This document shows positions 43,639 to 51,443 of a stretch of 64,000 nt of DNA, piece after piece. Both the position numbers and the translations under genes were made by a program. The first letter of the stretch is position 1. The number at the start of each line of letters is the position of its first letter. Origin of the DNA: a virus; the IMG/VR virus record IMGVR_UViG_3300044819_000016, positions 19,042-83,041 of that record; one strand, given 5' to 3'. The notes under the pieces were generated by a model. The model ran no database searches. It saw only the letters and a program-made list of their open reading frames with translations, and was not told the origin of the DNA.

Positions 43639-43824
43639 ATGACGAATCAAACGAACAACGGAATCCACGCAAACGAAGCAATCGAGACGGCGCGTCTGGC
43701 GCTGGACCGCGCTCTTAACCGCGCGCTCGATGCACAAACGGACTATCTCGCGAATGCCGAATGGCACACGCAATCGGCTCTCGGGTGGTTCGACTTCGCG
43801 GCAGACATGCTCGCCTGCACCTAA
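43639..43824 (+). CDS. Small helical protein directly behind promoter P2
   Basis: 61 residues (MTNQTNNGIHANEAIETARL), then an Ala/Leu/Asp helix (RALDAQTDYLANAEWHTQSA). No ribosome-binding site is visible, because the promoter's -10 lies 9 bases before the ATG. Composition is less GC-biased at the start. No family recognised. Confidence 0.55.
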   Translation: MTNQTNNGIHANEAIETARLALDRALNRALDAQTDYLANAEWHTQSALGWFDFAADMLACT

Positions 43825-43850
43825 CCCACAAACTCGAAAGGACACGCACT

Positions 43851-44276
43851 ATGATCAATGCATCACCTGTCAGACTCGGCAATGGTACTTGGGGGGCCCG
43901 CGTGGCGGACCCTGTCAACGTTGGCGATCCTGTCCTGATCCGAACCTCTACCGGGAAACGCTGGACTGCTTTCGTGACTCGTCTCGTATGGTCGAGCGGG
44001 ACAGGCTCGATCGTCGAAACCTCGAAGGAACGGCCATCTGTCGCACCCGTCGAGTCATTCACTGCCGAGTTGGCGCGCGGCATGCGCGAAGGGTCGGAGG
44101 CAACGCGCGCCGAACGTGCGCCCGTCAGATTCGCGCCGCGCGTCCAGGTTCCCGCGCAAGCCCCGATCGAGGTCTCCGAGGTTCCGGCCGTCAAGGTCGA
44201 GATCCCGGAGATGCCGGCATGGTTGACGGAGGAGATCCCGGCCGATCCCGACGAATTGATTCCCGTCGACGAATAG
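43851..44276 (+). CDS. Hypothetical protein with Pro/Val-rich C-terminus
   Basis: 141 residues from ATG 43851, with CGAAAGGACACGCACT upstream. The N-terminal 60 residues look like a small beta-barrel (LGNGTWGARVADPVNVGDPV, RWTAFVTRLVWSS). The rest is charged and then acidic (EEIPADPDELIPVDE). Followed by a long perfect hairpin. Unknown function. Confidence 0.6.
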   Translation: MINASPVRLGNGTWGARVADPVNVGDPVLIRTSTGKRWTAFVTRLVWSSGTGSIVETSKERPSVAPVESFTAELARGMREGSEATRAERAPVRFAPRVQVPAQAPIEVSEVPAVKVEIPEMPAWLTEEIPADPDELIPVDE

Positions 44277-44282
44277 ACGTTC

Positions 44283-44325
44283 GCCAGCTTGATCCACGAA
44301 GCGGTACTTCGTGGATCAAGCTGGC
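44283..44325 (+). terminator. Perfect 19-bp inverted repeat after the gene at 43851
   Basis: GCCAGCTTGATCCACGAAG (44283-44301) is exactly complementary to 44307-44325 across a 5-base loop. No T-run follows. It may stop or stabilise RNA, or be a protein-binding palindrome. Confidence 0.6.
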
Positions 44326-44388
44326 TAGGGTCTCCGGTCTGACGTCGATGTTTACGAGACCCAGTAGACGATTCTCAAGAATAGTTTG

Positions 44389-44416
44389 TTGACACTTTTA
44401 TTACTTACGATATCTT
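44389..44416 (+). promoter_or_regulatory. Promoter P3 (conserved-spacer class)
   Basis: -35 TTGACA (44389-44394), 16-base spacer CTTTTATTACTTACGA, -10 TATCTT (44411-44416). About 20 bases upstream of the -35 (GATTCTCAAGAATAGTTTG) are nearly identical to promoter P4. Drives the DUF932-like gene. Confidence 0.8.
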
Positions 44417-44457
44417 GGTCTCTCCGGTTCACACACTCTTTCGAAAGGCAAACCAAC

Positions 44458-45549
44458 ATGACCCTTCTCGCAACCAATGAATCCCAGCGCCAGACCGCAT
44501 TGACCCGTCTCAACCGCTACGTCACGGAGGGACAGGCGCGCGCTGTCTCCGTCATGAAGCGTATCGAGACGGAGATCCCCTCCGATCATATCGTCAAGGC
44601 CGAGGTCGTTTCGTTCGGCCAGCACGACGGAGCTTTTCAGATGATCCTTCCGCGTCCTGGCTCGCAAGGTGCAATCCGCGGCACGATCCATCGCAATGCG
44701 CTCGGACAGATCGTCGAGCGTTGCGGAATGCGCGACATGCGCTACGCCGACCACTTGATCTCGACCGACTGGGGCCGAAACGTGCTGGCGAACAACCTCC
44801 AGCAAGGGATCCGCAACGGCAATTCTGGCTCCAAGTTCCTGGTACGCGGAAACTCGGGACAGGTGCGCGGATTCCTGTCCTCAAAGTTCAGACGCATCGA
44901 CGCGCGGCCGATCGCGGACACCCTGATCACGGAGGCCAAAGCGGCAGGGGCGATCGTGACCGACGCGGTGATTTCGGACGTGAAGGTCGAGATGAAATTC
45001 ATCGTTCCCCAAGTGATCGAGGTTTCGCCTGGCGAGTTTCTCGTGTTTGGCTTCAGCTGGGGAAATTCCGACTACGGGTGCGGCGCCAACTGGCTCCGCG
45101 CGTTCGCTCTCCGGCTCATGTGTTTCAATGGCGCGACGCTCGAACAAATGTTGCGGCAGGTGCATCTCGGTCGCGAGCTTTCCGAAGACATCGAATGGTC
45201 GGCCGCGACCCTGGCGAGCGACACCCGAACCGCAACGCTGGCAGCGCGCGACACAGCGCGCACCCTGCTGTCCCCTGTGCGAATCAAGGCAACGGCGGAT
45301 CTCGTCACGCGCGCCACAAACCAAAATGTCGACGTCAAGACGATGTTGGCCAGCATGAAAAAGACGGTGGGAAAGGCGACCTCGGAGAGAATTGCAACGG
45401 CGTACAACTCCCCGGACGTCGAAGAACTTCCGGCCGGGAACACGCTGTGGCGGTTCAGCAACGCGATCAGTCTCGTCGCCAGGGACGAGAAGAACGTGGA
45501 CGAAAAACTCGACCTTGAACGTCTGGCCGGCGACATCCTCCGCGCGTAG
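44458..45549 (+). CDS. DUF932-like phage/plasmid protein
   Basis: 363 residues from ATG 44458; CGAAAGGCAAACC upstream. Family-like phrases are VRGFLSSKFRRIDARPIADT, FLVFGFSWGNSDYGCGANWL and RAFALRLMCFNGATLEQML. This is the central domain of DUF932/DUF945-type proteins found on phages and plasmids, of unknown biochemical function. The C-terminus is helical. It has its own strong promoter and ends before a hairpin, so it is probably a monocistronic, well expressed gene, perhaps acting early. Confidence 0.75.
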   Translation: MTLLATNESQRQTALTRLNRYVTEGQARAVSVMKRIETEIPSDHIVKAEVVSFGQHDGAFQMILPRPGSQGAIRGTIHRNALGQIVERCGMRDMRYADHLISTDWGRNVLANNLQQGIRNGNSGSKFLVRGNSGQVRGFLSSKFRRIDARPIADTLITEAKAAGAIVTDAVISDVKVEMKFIVPQVIEVSPGEFLVFGFSWGNSDYGCGANWLRAFALRLMCFNGATLEQMLRQVHLGRELSEDIEWSAATLASDTRTATLAARDTARTLLSPVRIKATADLVTRATNQNVDVKTMLASMKKTVGKATSERIATAYNSPDVEELPAGNTLWRFSNAISLVARDEKNVDEKLDLERLAGDILRA

Positions 45550-45553
45550 CTAG

Positions 45554-45602
45554 TGGCCAGTCTGGACTCCCGAGGTCGCTCGGGAGTCCTAGCGGGCCCC
45601 GA
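45554..45602 (+). terminator. Hairpin element copy 1 (loop GTCG)
   Basis: GGACTCCCGAG (45564-45574), loop GTCG, CTCGGGAGTCC (45579-45589), inside a 49-base block starting TGGCCAGTCT and ending TAGCGGGCCCCGA. An almost identical block with the loop inverted lies at 46813-46861. Follows the DUF932-like gene. Confidence 0.7.
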
Positions 45603-45630
45603 GCTAACTCAATCGCAAGGAGAACACACC

Positions 45631-45885
45631 ATGGCACGTCTCACCGATCCCCAACTGTCCGCGCTGGGTTTCCTTCTGTCGTGCGTACAAGGCGCCTACG
45701 ATCGCGGCCAGCACACGATCACGCCATTCACGCGCCCTAATACCTTGCGAGCGTTACTCGCCTCTGAATTCGCCGCTTATGCGTCCGACGATATCGTGAT
45801 CACAGAGGCCGGACGCCAGGCATACGCAACGGGTGTCGGCCCTTCAGGCGACCGAACGCGCGCCATGAAAGATTCTCAAAAATAG
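45631..45885 (+). CDS. Small hypothetical protein, HTH-like fold possible
   Basis: 84 residues (ARLTDPQLSALGFLLSCVQG) from ATG 45631 with a strong AAGGAG site. The mix of helices and a final DDIVITEAGRQAYATG, ending like a winged-helix 'ITEAGR.AY' phrase, suggests a DNA-binding fold, but this is tentative. Ends just before promoter P4. Confidence 0.55.
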   Translation: MARLTDPQLSALGFLLSCVQGAYDRGQHTITPFTRPNTLRALLASEFAAYASDDIVITEAGRQAYATGVGPSGDRTRAMKDSQK

Positions 45886-45889
45886 TTTG

Positions 45890-45917
45890 TTGACAGATTT
45901 CTTAGTTACGGTATTCT
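45890..45917 (+). promoter_or_regulatory. Promoter P4 (conserved-spacer class)
   Basis: -35 TTGACA (45890-45895), 16-base spacer GATTTCTTAGTTACGG, -10 TATTCT (45912-45917). The best match to the class consensus. Upstream GATTCTCAAAAATAGTTTG repeats that of P3. Confidence 0.85.
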
Positions 45918-45972
45918 GTTTTCTGTAGCAACCAACCAACACAAAAACTCTCTCTCACAAAAGGCAAACACC

Positions 45973-46206
45973 ATGAAGACTATCGCTCTGATCCTCAAGC
46001 TATGGAATTCCTCTGCCGCCCCTCAGGTTGCGGACGTCGACGCACCCGCGATGGAGGTCCAGCTTTCGGCCGCCGATTCCGCCAAGGTCGAGAACCTTCG
46101 GGCCAGCCTGGCGAGCGACGATGACGGCGGACCCATCGATCTCAGCAAGCCGATGGACGTCTACGGATGGACCACGGCAGTCGGCGGCGTTCCCAAGTCG
46201 AAGTAA
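45973..46206 (+). CDS. Small hypothetical protein behind promoter P4
   Basis: 77 residues (MKTIALILKLWNSSAAPQVA) with AAAGGC upstream. The first 12 residues are hydrophobic but too short for a membrane span. Acidic middle (ASDDDGGPIDLSKPMDVYGW). No family recognised. Confidence 0.6.
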   Translation: MKTIALILKLWNSSAAPQVADVDAPAMEVQLSAADSAKVENLRASLASDDDGGPIDLSKPMDVYGWTTAVGGVPKSK

Positions 46207-46257
46207 CTCAACCAACCCACCAACCCCACCAACCCACGAACCAACGGAGAACCCACC

Positions 46258-46806
46258 ATGATCTTTAACAAGTCCTGCCAGATTGACGCCGCGACCGGAG
46301 ATGACACCACCCGCCCGTCCCTGACGTCAGCGTACCTCAATGTCGGCGCCAAGATGCTGGAGGCCACCAACGGGAAACTCGGCGTTCGTCTGCCCGTCAC
46401 TGTCGAGCCTGGGGACGTCTCCGGATACGTCACGGACGACGCGATCAAGGCCGCGCGCAAGGCGGCAGGGAAGGGATCGGAAGCTTCGATCCACGCGAAT
46501 GGTGCGCTGGCAGTCCCGAACGGTCCCACGTTCCCGCGCCCCGACTACGGCAGGTTTCCCGACCTCGCGTCCGTGATGCCCGATTTCAAGGCTGGCGACG
46601 CTGGCACCGTGACGGTGCATTTCAATCCGAGCTTGCTGGCCGACCTCTGCAAAGCGATCGGCGCGACGACCCGAACCGGCATCATCAGCTTCACCGTCAA
46701 ACTCCCCGAGACGGAAGGGAAGTACAAGGGCCTGGTCCTGGATCCGATCGTCATCTCGACGTCCGAGTCATCCGCCCAGGCGGTGCTGATGCCCGCGCGC
46801 GGCTAG
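46258..46806 (+). CDS. Possible DNA sliding-clamp-like protein
   Basis: 182 residues. The first half (TRPSLTSAYLNVGAKMLEAT, NGKLGVRLPVTVEPGDV) resembles the 'tRp.L.gv.l....l.AtdG..L' pattern of DnaN-like clamp domains. The second half (PDYGRFPDLASVMPDF, VTVHFNPSLLADLCKAIG) resembles the repeat of that domain. It is shorter than T4 gp45 (two domains, about 230 residues). No polymerase is visible, so a clamp role is speculative. RBS: CGGAGAACCCACC. Confidence 0.4.
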   Translation: MIFNKSCQIDAATGDDTTRPSLTSAYLNVGAKMLEATNGKLGVRLPVTVEPGDVSGYVTDDAIKAARKAAGKGSEASIHANGALAVPNGPTFPRPDYGRFPDLASVMPDFKAGDAGTVTVHFNPSLLADLCKAIGATTRTGIISFTVKLPETEGKYKGLVLDPIVISTSESSAQAVLMPARG

Positions 46807-46812
46807 GTTCGC

Positions 46813-46861
46813 TGGCCAGTCTGGACTCCCGAGCGACCTCGGGAGTCCTAGCGGGCCCCGA
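46813..46861 (+). terminator. Hairpin element copy 2 (loop CGAC)
   Basis: GGACTCCCGAG (46823-46833), loop CGAC, CTCGGGAGTCC (46838-46848), with the same flanks as copy 1 at 45554. The four loop bases are the reverse complement of those in copy 1. Confidence 0.7.
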
Positions 46862-46885
46862 ACCACTAACCGAAAGGACGCCAAG

Positions 46886-47239
46886 ATGGAAACCGCCACG
46901 ACGACTCCCAAACCCGTCAGTACAGCCAAACGCCGACAGATCGAGGCAGACGAAGCGCGCGCTGTCCTCCTGAAAATGTTGACCCGGGGTCAACGGGTAT
47001 TCGCCGAACAGACGCACACGTCAGCATCGGGAACCACGCGCCGTTATCGCGTGCTCGTGATCCTCCGGAACGACATTTGCGACATCACCCGCTTAACTGC
47101 GCGTGCCACCAAGCGCGAGGTCAACGATCGCGGAATCAAGGTGACCGGTGGGAACTTTTCAGGTGAGGTCGAGATCAAAGATGAACTTGCACGAGTCCTT
47201 TTCGGCGGGTACAACGATCTCGAACTTGGACGGATCTAG
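46886..47239 (+). CDS. Hypothetical protein
   Basis: 117 residues (starts METATTTPKPVSTAKRRQIE) with a CGAAAGGACGCC site. Helical N-terminus, then beta-rich (TTRRYRVLVILRNDICDITR). Basic middle could bind nucleic acid. No family recognised. Confidence 0.6.
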   Translation: METATTTPKPVSTAKRRQIEADEARAVLLKMLTRGQRVFAEQTHTSASGTTRRYRVLVILRNDICDITRLTARATKREVNDRGIKVTGGNFSGEVEIKDELARVLFGGYNDLELGRI

Positions 47240-47242
47240 CCC

Positions 47243-47578
47243 ATGAGGCCCGCCAAGCTCCCCGCTCGCCTCTTTGCCGTGTACAACTGGCTCGATCTGG
47301 CAGGCGAGATCCCCACCCTGCAATCCCTGTCAGGAGACGATCTCCTGGCCTACTGCCTGGACGCGGCCAGCAACGCGCATGCGCACGGGGAAACGGACGT
47401 CACAGAGTCTGACGTGTTCGCTCTGCGCGTGCACCTTGGCGCCGCATTCCCGGACGGTGCCAAGGCGCCTAGGCTCAATGCAGGTGAGCGCGCCGACGCG
47501 GTCAAGGCATCGGTCGCCAAACTCGATGCGGACGCCGCCACGAGCAATCCAGACGGCAGGGAAGGAGTACAACCATGA
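47243..47578 (+). CDS. Hypothetical protein
   Basis: 111 residues (MRPAKLPARLFAVYNWLDLA), helical and acidic towards the C-terminus. Starts 3 bases after the preceding stop and ends inside the next start (ATGA). No motif recognised. Confidence 0.55.
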   Translation: MRPAKLPARLFAVYNWLDLAGEIPTLQSLSGDDLLAYCLDAASNAHAHGETDVTESDVFALRVHLGAAFPDGAKAPRLNAGERADAVKASVAKLDADAATSNPDGREGVQP

Positions 47579-47904
47579 GCCCCGCGGACTATCGGATCGT
47601 CAAACGCATCAATGCGGACCTCACGATCGGCAAGATGCCGATCAAGCAGTACCTCTGCCATGCCGACGGGCACTCGGCGGTTGTCGAGTACCAACCCGCG
47701 CTCTACGACGGCTGGCAGATCCGTTGGATCACCTACATGGAAAACGAGCCAACGGCCGAGCGGTCCCACGCAAGCGCGGAGCACTGGCAGGGACCGAACC
47801 GCTACCTGGACGTCAGTAACGCGGAGCGGGAATCGGCAACCAAGCATGCCGCGATGCACTACACCCCAAGTCTCAAACCCTGGCACCCGGAGAACGACCG
47901 ATGA
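47575..47904 (+). CDS. Hypothetical protein
   Basis: 109 residues (SPADYRIVKRINADLTIGKM; YDGWQIRWITYMENEPTAER), probably alpha/beta. ATGA-coupled at both ends. No motif recognised. Confidence 0.55.
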   Translation: MSPADYRIVKRINADLTIGKMPIKQYLCHADGHSAVVEYQPALYDGWQIRWITYMENEPTAERSHASAEHWQGPNRYLDVSNAERESATKHAAMHYTPSLKPWHPENDR

Positions 47905-48122
47905 CAAATCCAAGCCCCCCAATCCTGGCCATCGAGACACTCGAAGGAATCCTGTCGGATGCCCGCAACCTCCGGCACGCATTCCAGCTACTGAGGTCCA
48001 CCCTGCCGCCGTCCGAACGTGTCGAGGCAATCAACGCGATGACGCTCAAGGTCGAGGGGGGACTAGCCGGTCTCCGAACGGAGACGGAGGACGCGTGCCT
48101 TTGGGCCCCAGGCAAGCCCTAG
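47901..48122 (+). CDS. Small hypothetical protein
   Basis: 73 residues (AIETLEGILSDARNLRHAFQ), predicted helical. Last gene of the 46.9-48.1 kb group; a hairpin follows at 48216. Confidence 0.55.
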   Translation: MTNPSPPILAIETLEGILSDARNLRHAFQLLRSTLPPSERVEAINAMTLKVEGGLAGLRTETEDACLWAPGKP

Positions 48123-48215
48123 CCCCACACGCATCGCAAAACGAACCCAGATGGCCCAGGACGCACGTAACCCCCCGCCATGGGCCCACCCCACCCAACG
48201 TCAACCAAACGTCAA

Positions 48216-48239
48216 CCTGGCCCCTCCCAGGGGACCAGG
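48216..48239 (+). terminator. Hairpin upstream of the gene at 48290
   Basis: CCTGGCCCCT pairs with AGGGG(A)CCAGG across CCC, one bulged A. No T-run. Just upstream is a repeated ACGTCAACC. Could be a terminator or an operator-like structure. Confidence 0.5.
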
Positions 48240-48289
48240 GAATTGACCCAGGATTGACTTAGCCCTGCCAGTACAAGATCCTAGTTCGC

Positions 48290-49090
48290 ATGAGCGACAA
48301 GGATGAAACCCCACAGCAAACCCCGAGCCAGGAACCAACGCTGAAGTCTGTAACTGGCGGATTACACAAACCAAGGGGTGGAAAGCGGCCGCCGCCAAAG
48401 GGCCCGTACAGACGTAGCGGCAGGGTGGATCGTGCGCTTTACGATTCGATGGCAGAGCGGTATTTGCAGGGGGAACGGGTGCAATCACAGCTAGCGCGAG
48501 TGTGCAACGTGGGACTGCCGACGGCGCACAGAGCAATCAACCATGGATGGCCTGATCGAGGATGGCCAAGCCTGAAAAGCAGAGCACAGCTGTACGACAA
48601 GCTGCACAGCGAAACGCAAATCACCACTGCGAACCCAGCACGCGGCAAGGACGCGCGCGACTGGGTTCAAATGCGTGATGACTTCGTCAGCATCTGCAAC
48701 GGCGTGCGCGTGGGACTCAGTCGCGCCGTGATCGTGCTGAATAAAGCAGTGGACCAAGCAACGGCAACTGAACTACGCGCCGTGCGCGAGGTCCACATGG
48801 AGGAAGTCCTCGACGACAAGGGCCGCGTGACGAAAAGAATCCCCCGCACGATCACGGTCGACGTGCAAATGCCGCCGTCCATCTTTCGCATTGCCGAGTC
48901 GCTGTCGTCCGTGGCGTCTGCACTCAAGCAGACGGCACTCGGGGAGCTCGAGGTTCTCATGGCAAAGCTTCCAGCCGGTTCATTCGGCAAAGCTGGCCAC
49001 AAGCTGACGCAAGCCCAGATCGAGTACATGGCAGCGAACAACGGAGCGATACCGCCCGGCGTCGATCTGGACGACCTCGGAGAGGTATAG
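48290..49090 (+). CDS. HTH-containing DNA-binding protein, terminase-small-subunit-like
   Basis: 266 residues. The N-terminus is basic and Pro-rich (HKPRGGKRPPPKGPYRRSGR). Residues about 50-100 look like a helix-turn-helix (MAERYLQGERVQSQLARVCN, LPTAHRAINHGWPDRGWPSL). The remainder is helical, with SIFRIAESLSSVASALKQTA. The 'HTH then GWP..GWP.L..RA' arrangement recalls small terminase or related phage DNA-binding proteins, but no intact large-terminase gene follows. A transcription regulator is equally possible. A terminator lies 25 bases after its stop. Confidence 0.5.
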   Translation: MSDKDETPQQTPSQEPTLKSVTGGLHKPRGGKRPPPKGPYRRSGRVDRALYDSMAERYLQGERVQSQLARVCNVGLPTAHRAINHGWPDRGWPSLKSRAQLYDKLHSETQITTANPARGKDARDWVQMRDDFVSICNGVRVGLSRAVIVLNKAVDQATATELRAVREVHMEEVLDDKGRVTKRIPRTITVDVQMPPSIFRIAESLSSVASALKQTALGELEVLMAKLPAGSFGKAGHKLTQAQIEYMAANNGAIPPGVDLDDLGEV

Positions 49091-49115
49091 CCGCTAGCCG
49101 CTAGCCTGGTACCAC

Positions 49116-49147
49116 CGAAAGGCCCGGACTAACCCCCGGGCCTTTCG
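49116..49147 (+). terminator. Hairpin terminator after the gene at 48290
   Basis: CGAAAGGCCCGG (49116-49127), loop ACTAACCC, CCGGGCCTTTCG (49136-49147): a perfect 12-bp stem. No T-run, but the position after a gene and before a gap supports termination. Confidence 0.7.
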
Positions 49148-49259
49148 TGCGTCTGGACCTCGGCACGACAGGGTTGCCCCGAACGGCGTTTGAGTAATTG
49201 CAGACAGTTGCCGTAATTAAGAAACATTGGAAACGCTACCAGGTGCGAGACCTCGGCAC

Positions 49260-49270
49260 GGGCTAACTTC
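49260..49270 (+). promoter_or_regulatory. GGGC(T/C)AACTTC boundary element, site 6
   Basis: GGGCTAACTTC followed by GAA, 6 bases before the ATG at 49277. Here the element lies in a true intergenic gap after a terminator. The TAA is not a stop of any gene, so the element is conserved without coding reasons. Confidence 0.6.
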
Positions 49271-49276
49271 GAACCC

Positions 49277-49528
49277 ATGGAACCACGAGAACCACGAGAC
49301 GCATTCGAGCGGGTGATTCTGGCGATGGCCCGTGTTGCTATTGCAGAGCGCGAAGCCGCAAGGGCCCGCTACCGCGCGGCAGGTGTCGGCGGCGGCGAAG
49401 GGGAACGCCTACAGGCACGCTACCGGGCCGCGATCGAGATCCAGCACGTCTGCCAGGACGAAGCGGCCTCCGCGAACGATGCACTGGTGCGCGAGACCGG
49501 CGGACTGCCGACCGAGCCGATGGGCTAA
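49277..49528 (+). CDS. Small helical protein
   Basis: 83 residues (EPREPRDAFERVILAMARVA), Arg/Ala/Glu-rich helices. No ribosome-binding site is obvious; the start lies 6 bases after a GGGCTAACTTC element. Ends EPMG-TAA in the next element copy. Confidence 0.55.
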   Translation: MEPREPRDAFERVILAMARVAIAEREAARARYRAAGVGGGEGERLQARYRAAIEIQHVCQDEAASANDALVRETGGLPTEPMG

Positions 49529-49532
49529 CTTC
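49522..49532 (+). promoter_or_regulatory. GGGC(T/C)AACTTC boundary element, site 7
   Basis: GGGCTAACTTC followed by CAGGGG, 6 bases before the ATG at 49539; contains the stop of the upstream gene. The sequence matches site 9 over 14 of 15 positions. Confidence 0.5.
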
Positions 49533-49538
49533 CAGGGG

Positions 49539-51443
49539 ATGAAAGTAACCGTCACCCTTCGCAATGGCGTCCGAGTCTCAATCACAACCGACAGCGCAAC
49601 GGAAGTCGGCGCTGTCCTCCGCGAGCTAGGAGTACCAGGCGAGCCAACATATCCCGAGCGGGGCGGAGACGACGAACCGTCTCCGGAGGAGATTCGCCAG
49701 GCTTTCCGCCATTCGGCATGGGAAGCAAACGAGCGCGCCGAATGGCTGGCACGCCGTAACCGCTACGTTACCGAGACCTCCGACCCTGCCGCCGAGGACG
49801 CCTACGTCCCTGCCGCCGACCACAACGGTAACCCCCGGTGGTGGCACACGGCCGAGACCGAACCGCCAGACGCATCGGCCGGACAGCGGTTCGATGCCTC
49901 GCACCCAACGGGGCCCGGCATTGACGGAGAACCGCCAGACACGAGTATTACCGCTGCGCGTGCGGCGCGGTTTACTCGATGCATACCACGCGCCGCCAGC
50001 GGTTGGGCAGTCCGTCAACCGTTCGAGCCTGCCGAGGTCGTCCTACCGCCTGGTCGCGTCTGGCCCGTCGGGACCGATGCATGGTCCTGGGAACGAACCC
50101 AGGCGGATGGGACGCTAGCCTACGGCGCCTGCACCGATCGGGAATCAGCCTACGCGGCCGCTGGCCTACCGCTACCCGTCGTCCCCGAATCGCTACCGCC
50201 GGGCCGCGCGTGGCAACCGGACAACGCGTGGTTTGATCCTGGACAACTGGCCGCGCTGACCCTCGAACCTGCCAAAGCGGCCGCGTCAGTCTCCAAGCCT
50301 GCAGAACAGCCTGCCGGACCCACCCTGCCGCGCAAGGAGTCGCCATTGGCCATCGTCGGCGGCAGGGAATCAACCCAGGACGTCACGGAATGCCCCTCCC
50401 TTGCGCAAGGCGAAGAGATTACAGAGACTAGGCTGTCACCCCCTTGTCAGGACGATGACGCGTTGCTTAGCGCAGCTAATGCGGTCGTGGCGTCAGACGC
50501 GGCTATCTCGGCTGTTCCAGTCAGGGACCGGACCACGGGCAAGAGTCTCGTCGACGCGCCTGGCGGGTGCGTCTTGCTCTACCGCGGTTCGGGCTGGTCC
50601 TGGCGATGCACCGTTCCCGGCTGGCAGCACCACAGCAAGGGCGGATACGACACCCGCGCCGATGCATTGGCAGGTGTCGAGGCATGGCTGGCCAGTACAC
50701 CAGGAGAGAATGACGGTGGAACGCTCGACCTCGTAGACCGCGAAAAGGCACGGTCCAAGATTCCGCCCGGAGGTCGCCTTTGGTACCAGCGTGGCGACGA
50801 AGCGTATGGGTCTCGGTCTGGCTGGTGCTGGGAACTTCCACAAGCGCCAGAAGGCCAAGGGGTTATTGGCGTCACGGATGGCGGCCCACACTTCTACTAC
50901 CGCGATGCCTTGCACGCGCTATGGTGCGCTGCCGATAATCTTGGCTTGCCTGTCGAGGCGGTGCCTGCATCCCGTCCGACGGCAGATTTACCGCCGAACA
51001 AACCGCGAGGTGGGCGCCGGAAGGACGGTCAGCCGTACAAGCGCCGCAAGGTCAACGTCCCTGGCGACGGCGGCACCTCAAACGAGACGGCAAAGCAGGA
51101 AGTCGCGCCTGCGTTCTTGCCAGCGACCCTACCGCCGGCCGACGACAATACCCGCCGGTCGCGCACCCCAGGGTACCGCGCCACTCGGAACGAAGGACTC
51201 CGCAAGGTGCGCGAGACAGACCCGTTGCCAGAGGTCGACGACTTGGCTTCCCGGTTGCCGCACAGACCCACTGATCCAAAGCTCTACATCCACCCCGGTG
51301 CAGGTTGGGGGCCGATGGAAGACGGCGGCATCGTCAAGCATCTCGTGTGCAAGGGCAGCGGGTGCGATGCCTGCAATCACCAAGGCTGTAAGCGTTGCAT
51401 CGAGAAACCGCCTCGGAAGTGGAAGGGGTTCGGGGCCATTTGA
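49539..51443 (+). CDS. Large accessory protein with repeated Trp motifs and Cys-rich C-terminus
   Basis: 634 residues from ATG 49539. A small N-terminal domain (KVTVTLRNGVRVSITTDSAT) is followed by a disordered, Pro-rich part. Three loosely related segments follow, each with a Trp-rich core and an 'R..A..A' helix: WSWERTQADGTLAYGACTDR near 182, GWSWRCTVPGWQHHSKGGYD near 350, and GWCWELPQAPEGQG near 430. The C-terminus has VCKGSGCDACNHQGCKRC for zinc. A 63-bp segment (49940-50002) also occurs, in another frame, in the next gene. Function unknown. Confidence 0.5.
   Translation: MKVTVTLRNGVRVSITTDSATEVGAVLRELGVPGEPTYPERGGDDEPSPEEIRQAFRHSAWEANERAEWLARRNRYVTETSDPAAEDAYVPAADHNGNPRWWHTAETEPPDASAGQRFDASHPTGPGIDGEPPDTSITAARAARFTRCIPRAASGWAVRQPFEPAEVVLPPGRVWPVGTDAWSWERTQADGTLAYGACTDRESAYAAAGLPLPVVPESLPPGRAWQPDNAWFDPGQLAALTLEPAKAAASVSKPAEQPAGPTLPRKESPLAIVGGRESTQDVTECPSLAQGEEITETRLSPPCQDDDALLSAANAVVASDAAISAVPVRDRTTGKSLVDAPGGCVLLYRGSGWSWRCTVPGWQHHSKGGYDTRADALAGVEAWLASTPGENDGGTLDLVDREKARSKIPPGGRLWYQRGDEAYGSRSGWCWELPQAPEGQGVIGVTDGGPHFYYRDALHALWCAADNLGLPVEAVPASRPTADLPPNKPRGGRRKDGQPYKRRKVNVPGDGGTSNETAKQEVAPAFLPATLPPADDNTRRSRTPGYRATRNEGLRKVRETDPLPEVDDLASRLPHRPTDPKLYIHPGAGWGPMEDGGIVKHLVCKGSGCDACNHQGCKRCIEKPPRKWKGFGAI
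49940..50002 (+). repeat. 63-bp repeat, copy A (out of frame)
   Basis: 60 of 63 bases match 51476-51538 by eye. In copy B the segment encodes a zinc-ribbon-like peptide (HEYYRCACGAVYS). In copy A that frame is interrupted just upstream by a TGA at 49922, and the host gene reads it in a different frame. Confidence 0.85.

Noticed and set aside
43237-43642. Frames encoding repeated EHGARST or LRAPCSV peptides
   Set aside because: They are three-frame translations of the 7-bp tandem array and its flanks. Both strands are open only because the unit has no stop.
48290-49090. A confident terminase small subunit
   Set aside because: The HTH and GWP phrases fit only loosely, and the expected large subunit does not follow. 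Kept as a DNA-binding protein with a tentative label.
49979-50236. A separate zinc-ribbon gene at 49979
   Set aside because: It is the out-of-frame 63-bp repeat; the frame is closed upstream by a TGA at 49922 and lacks the second Cys pair of the downstream gene.
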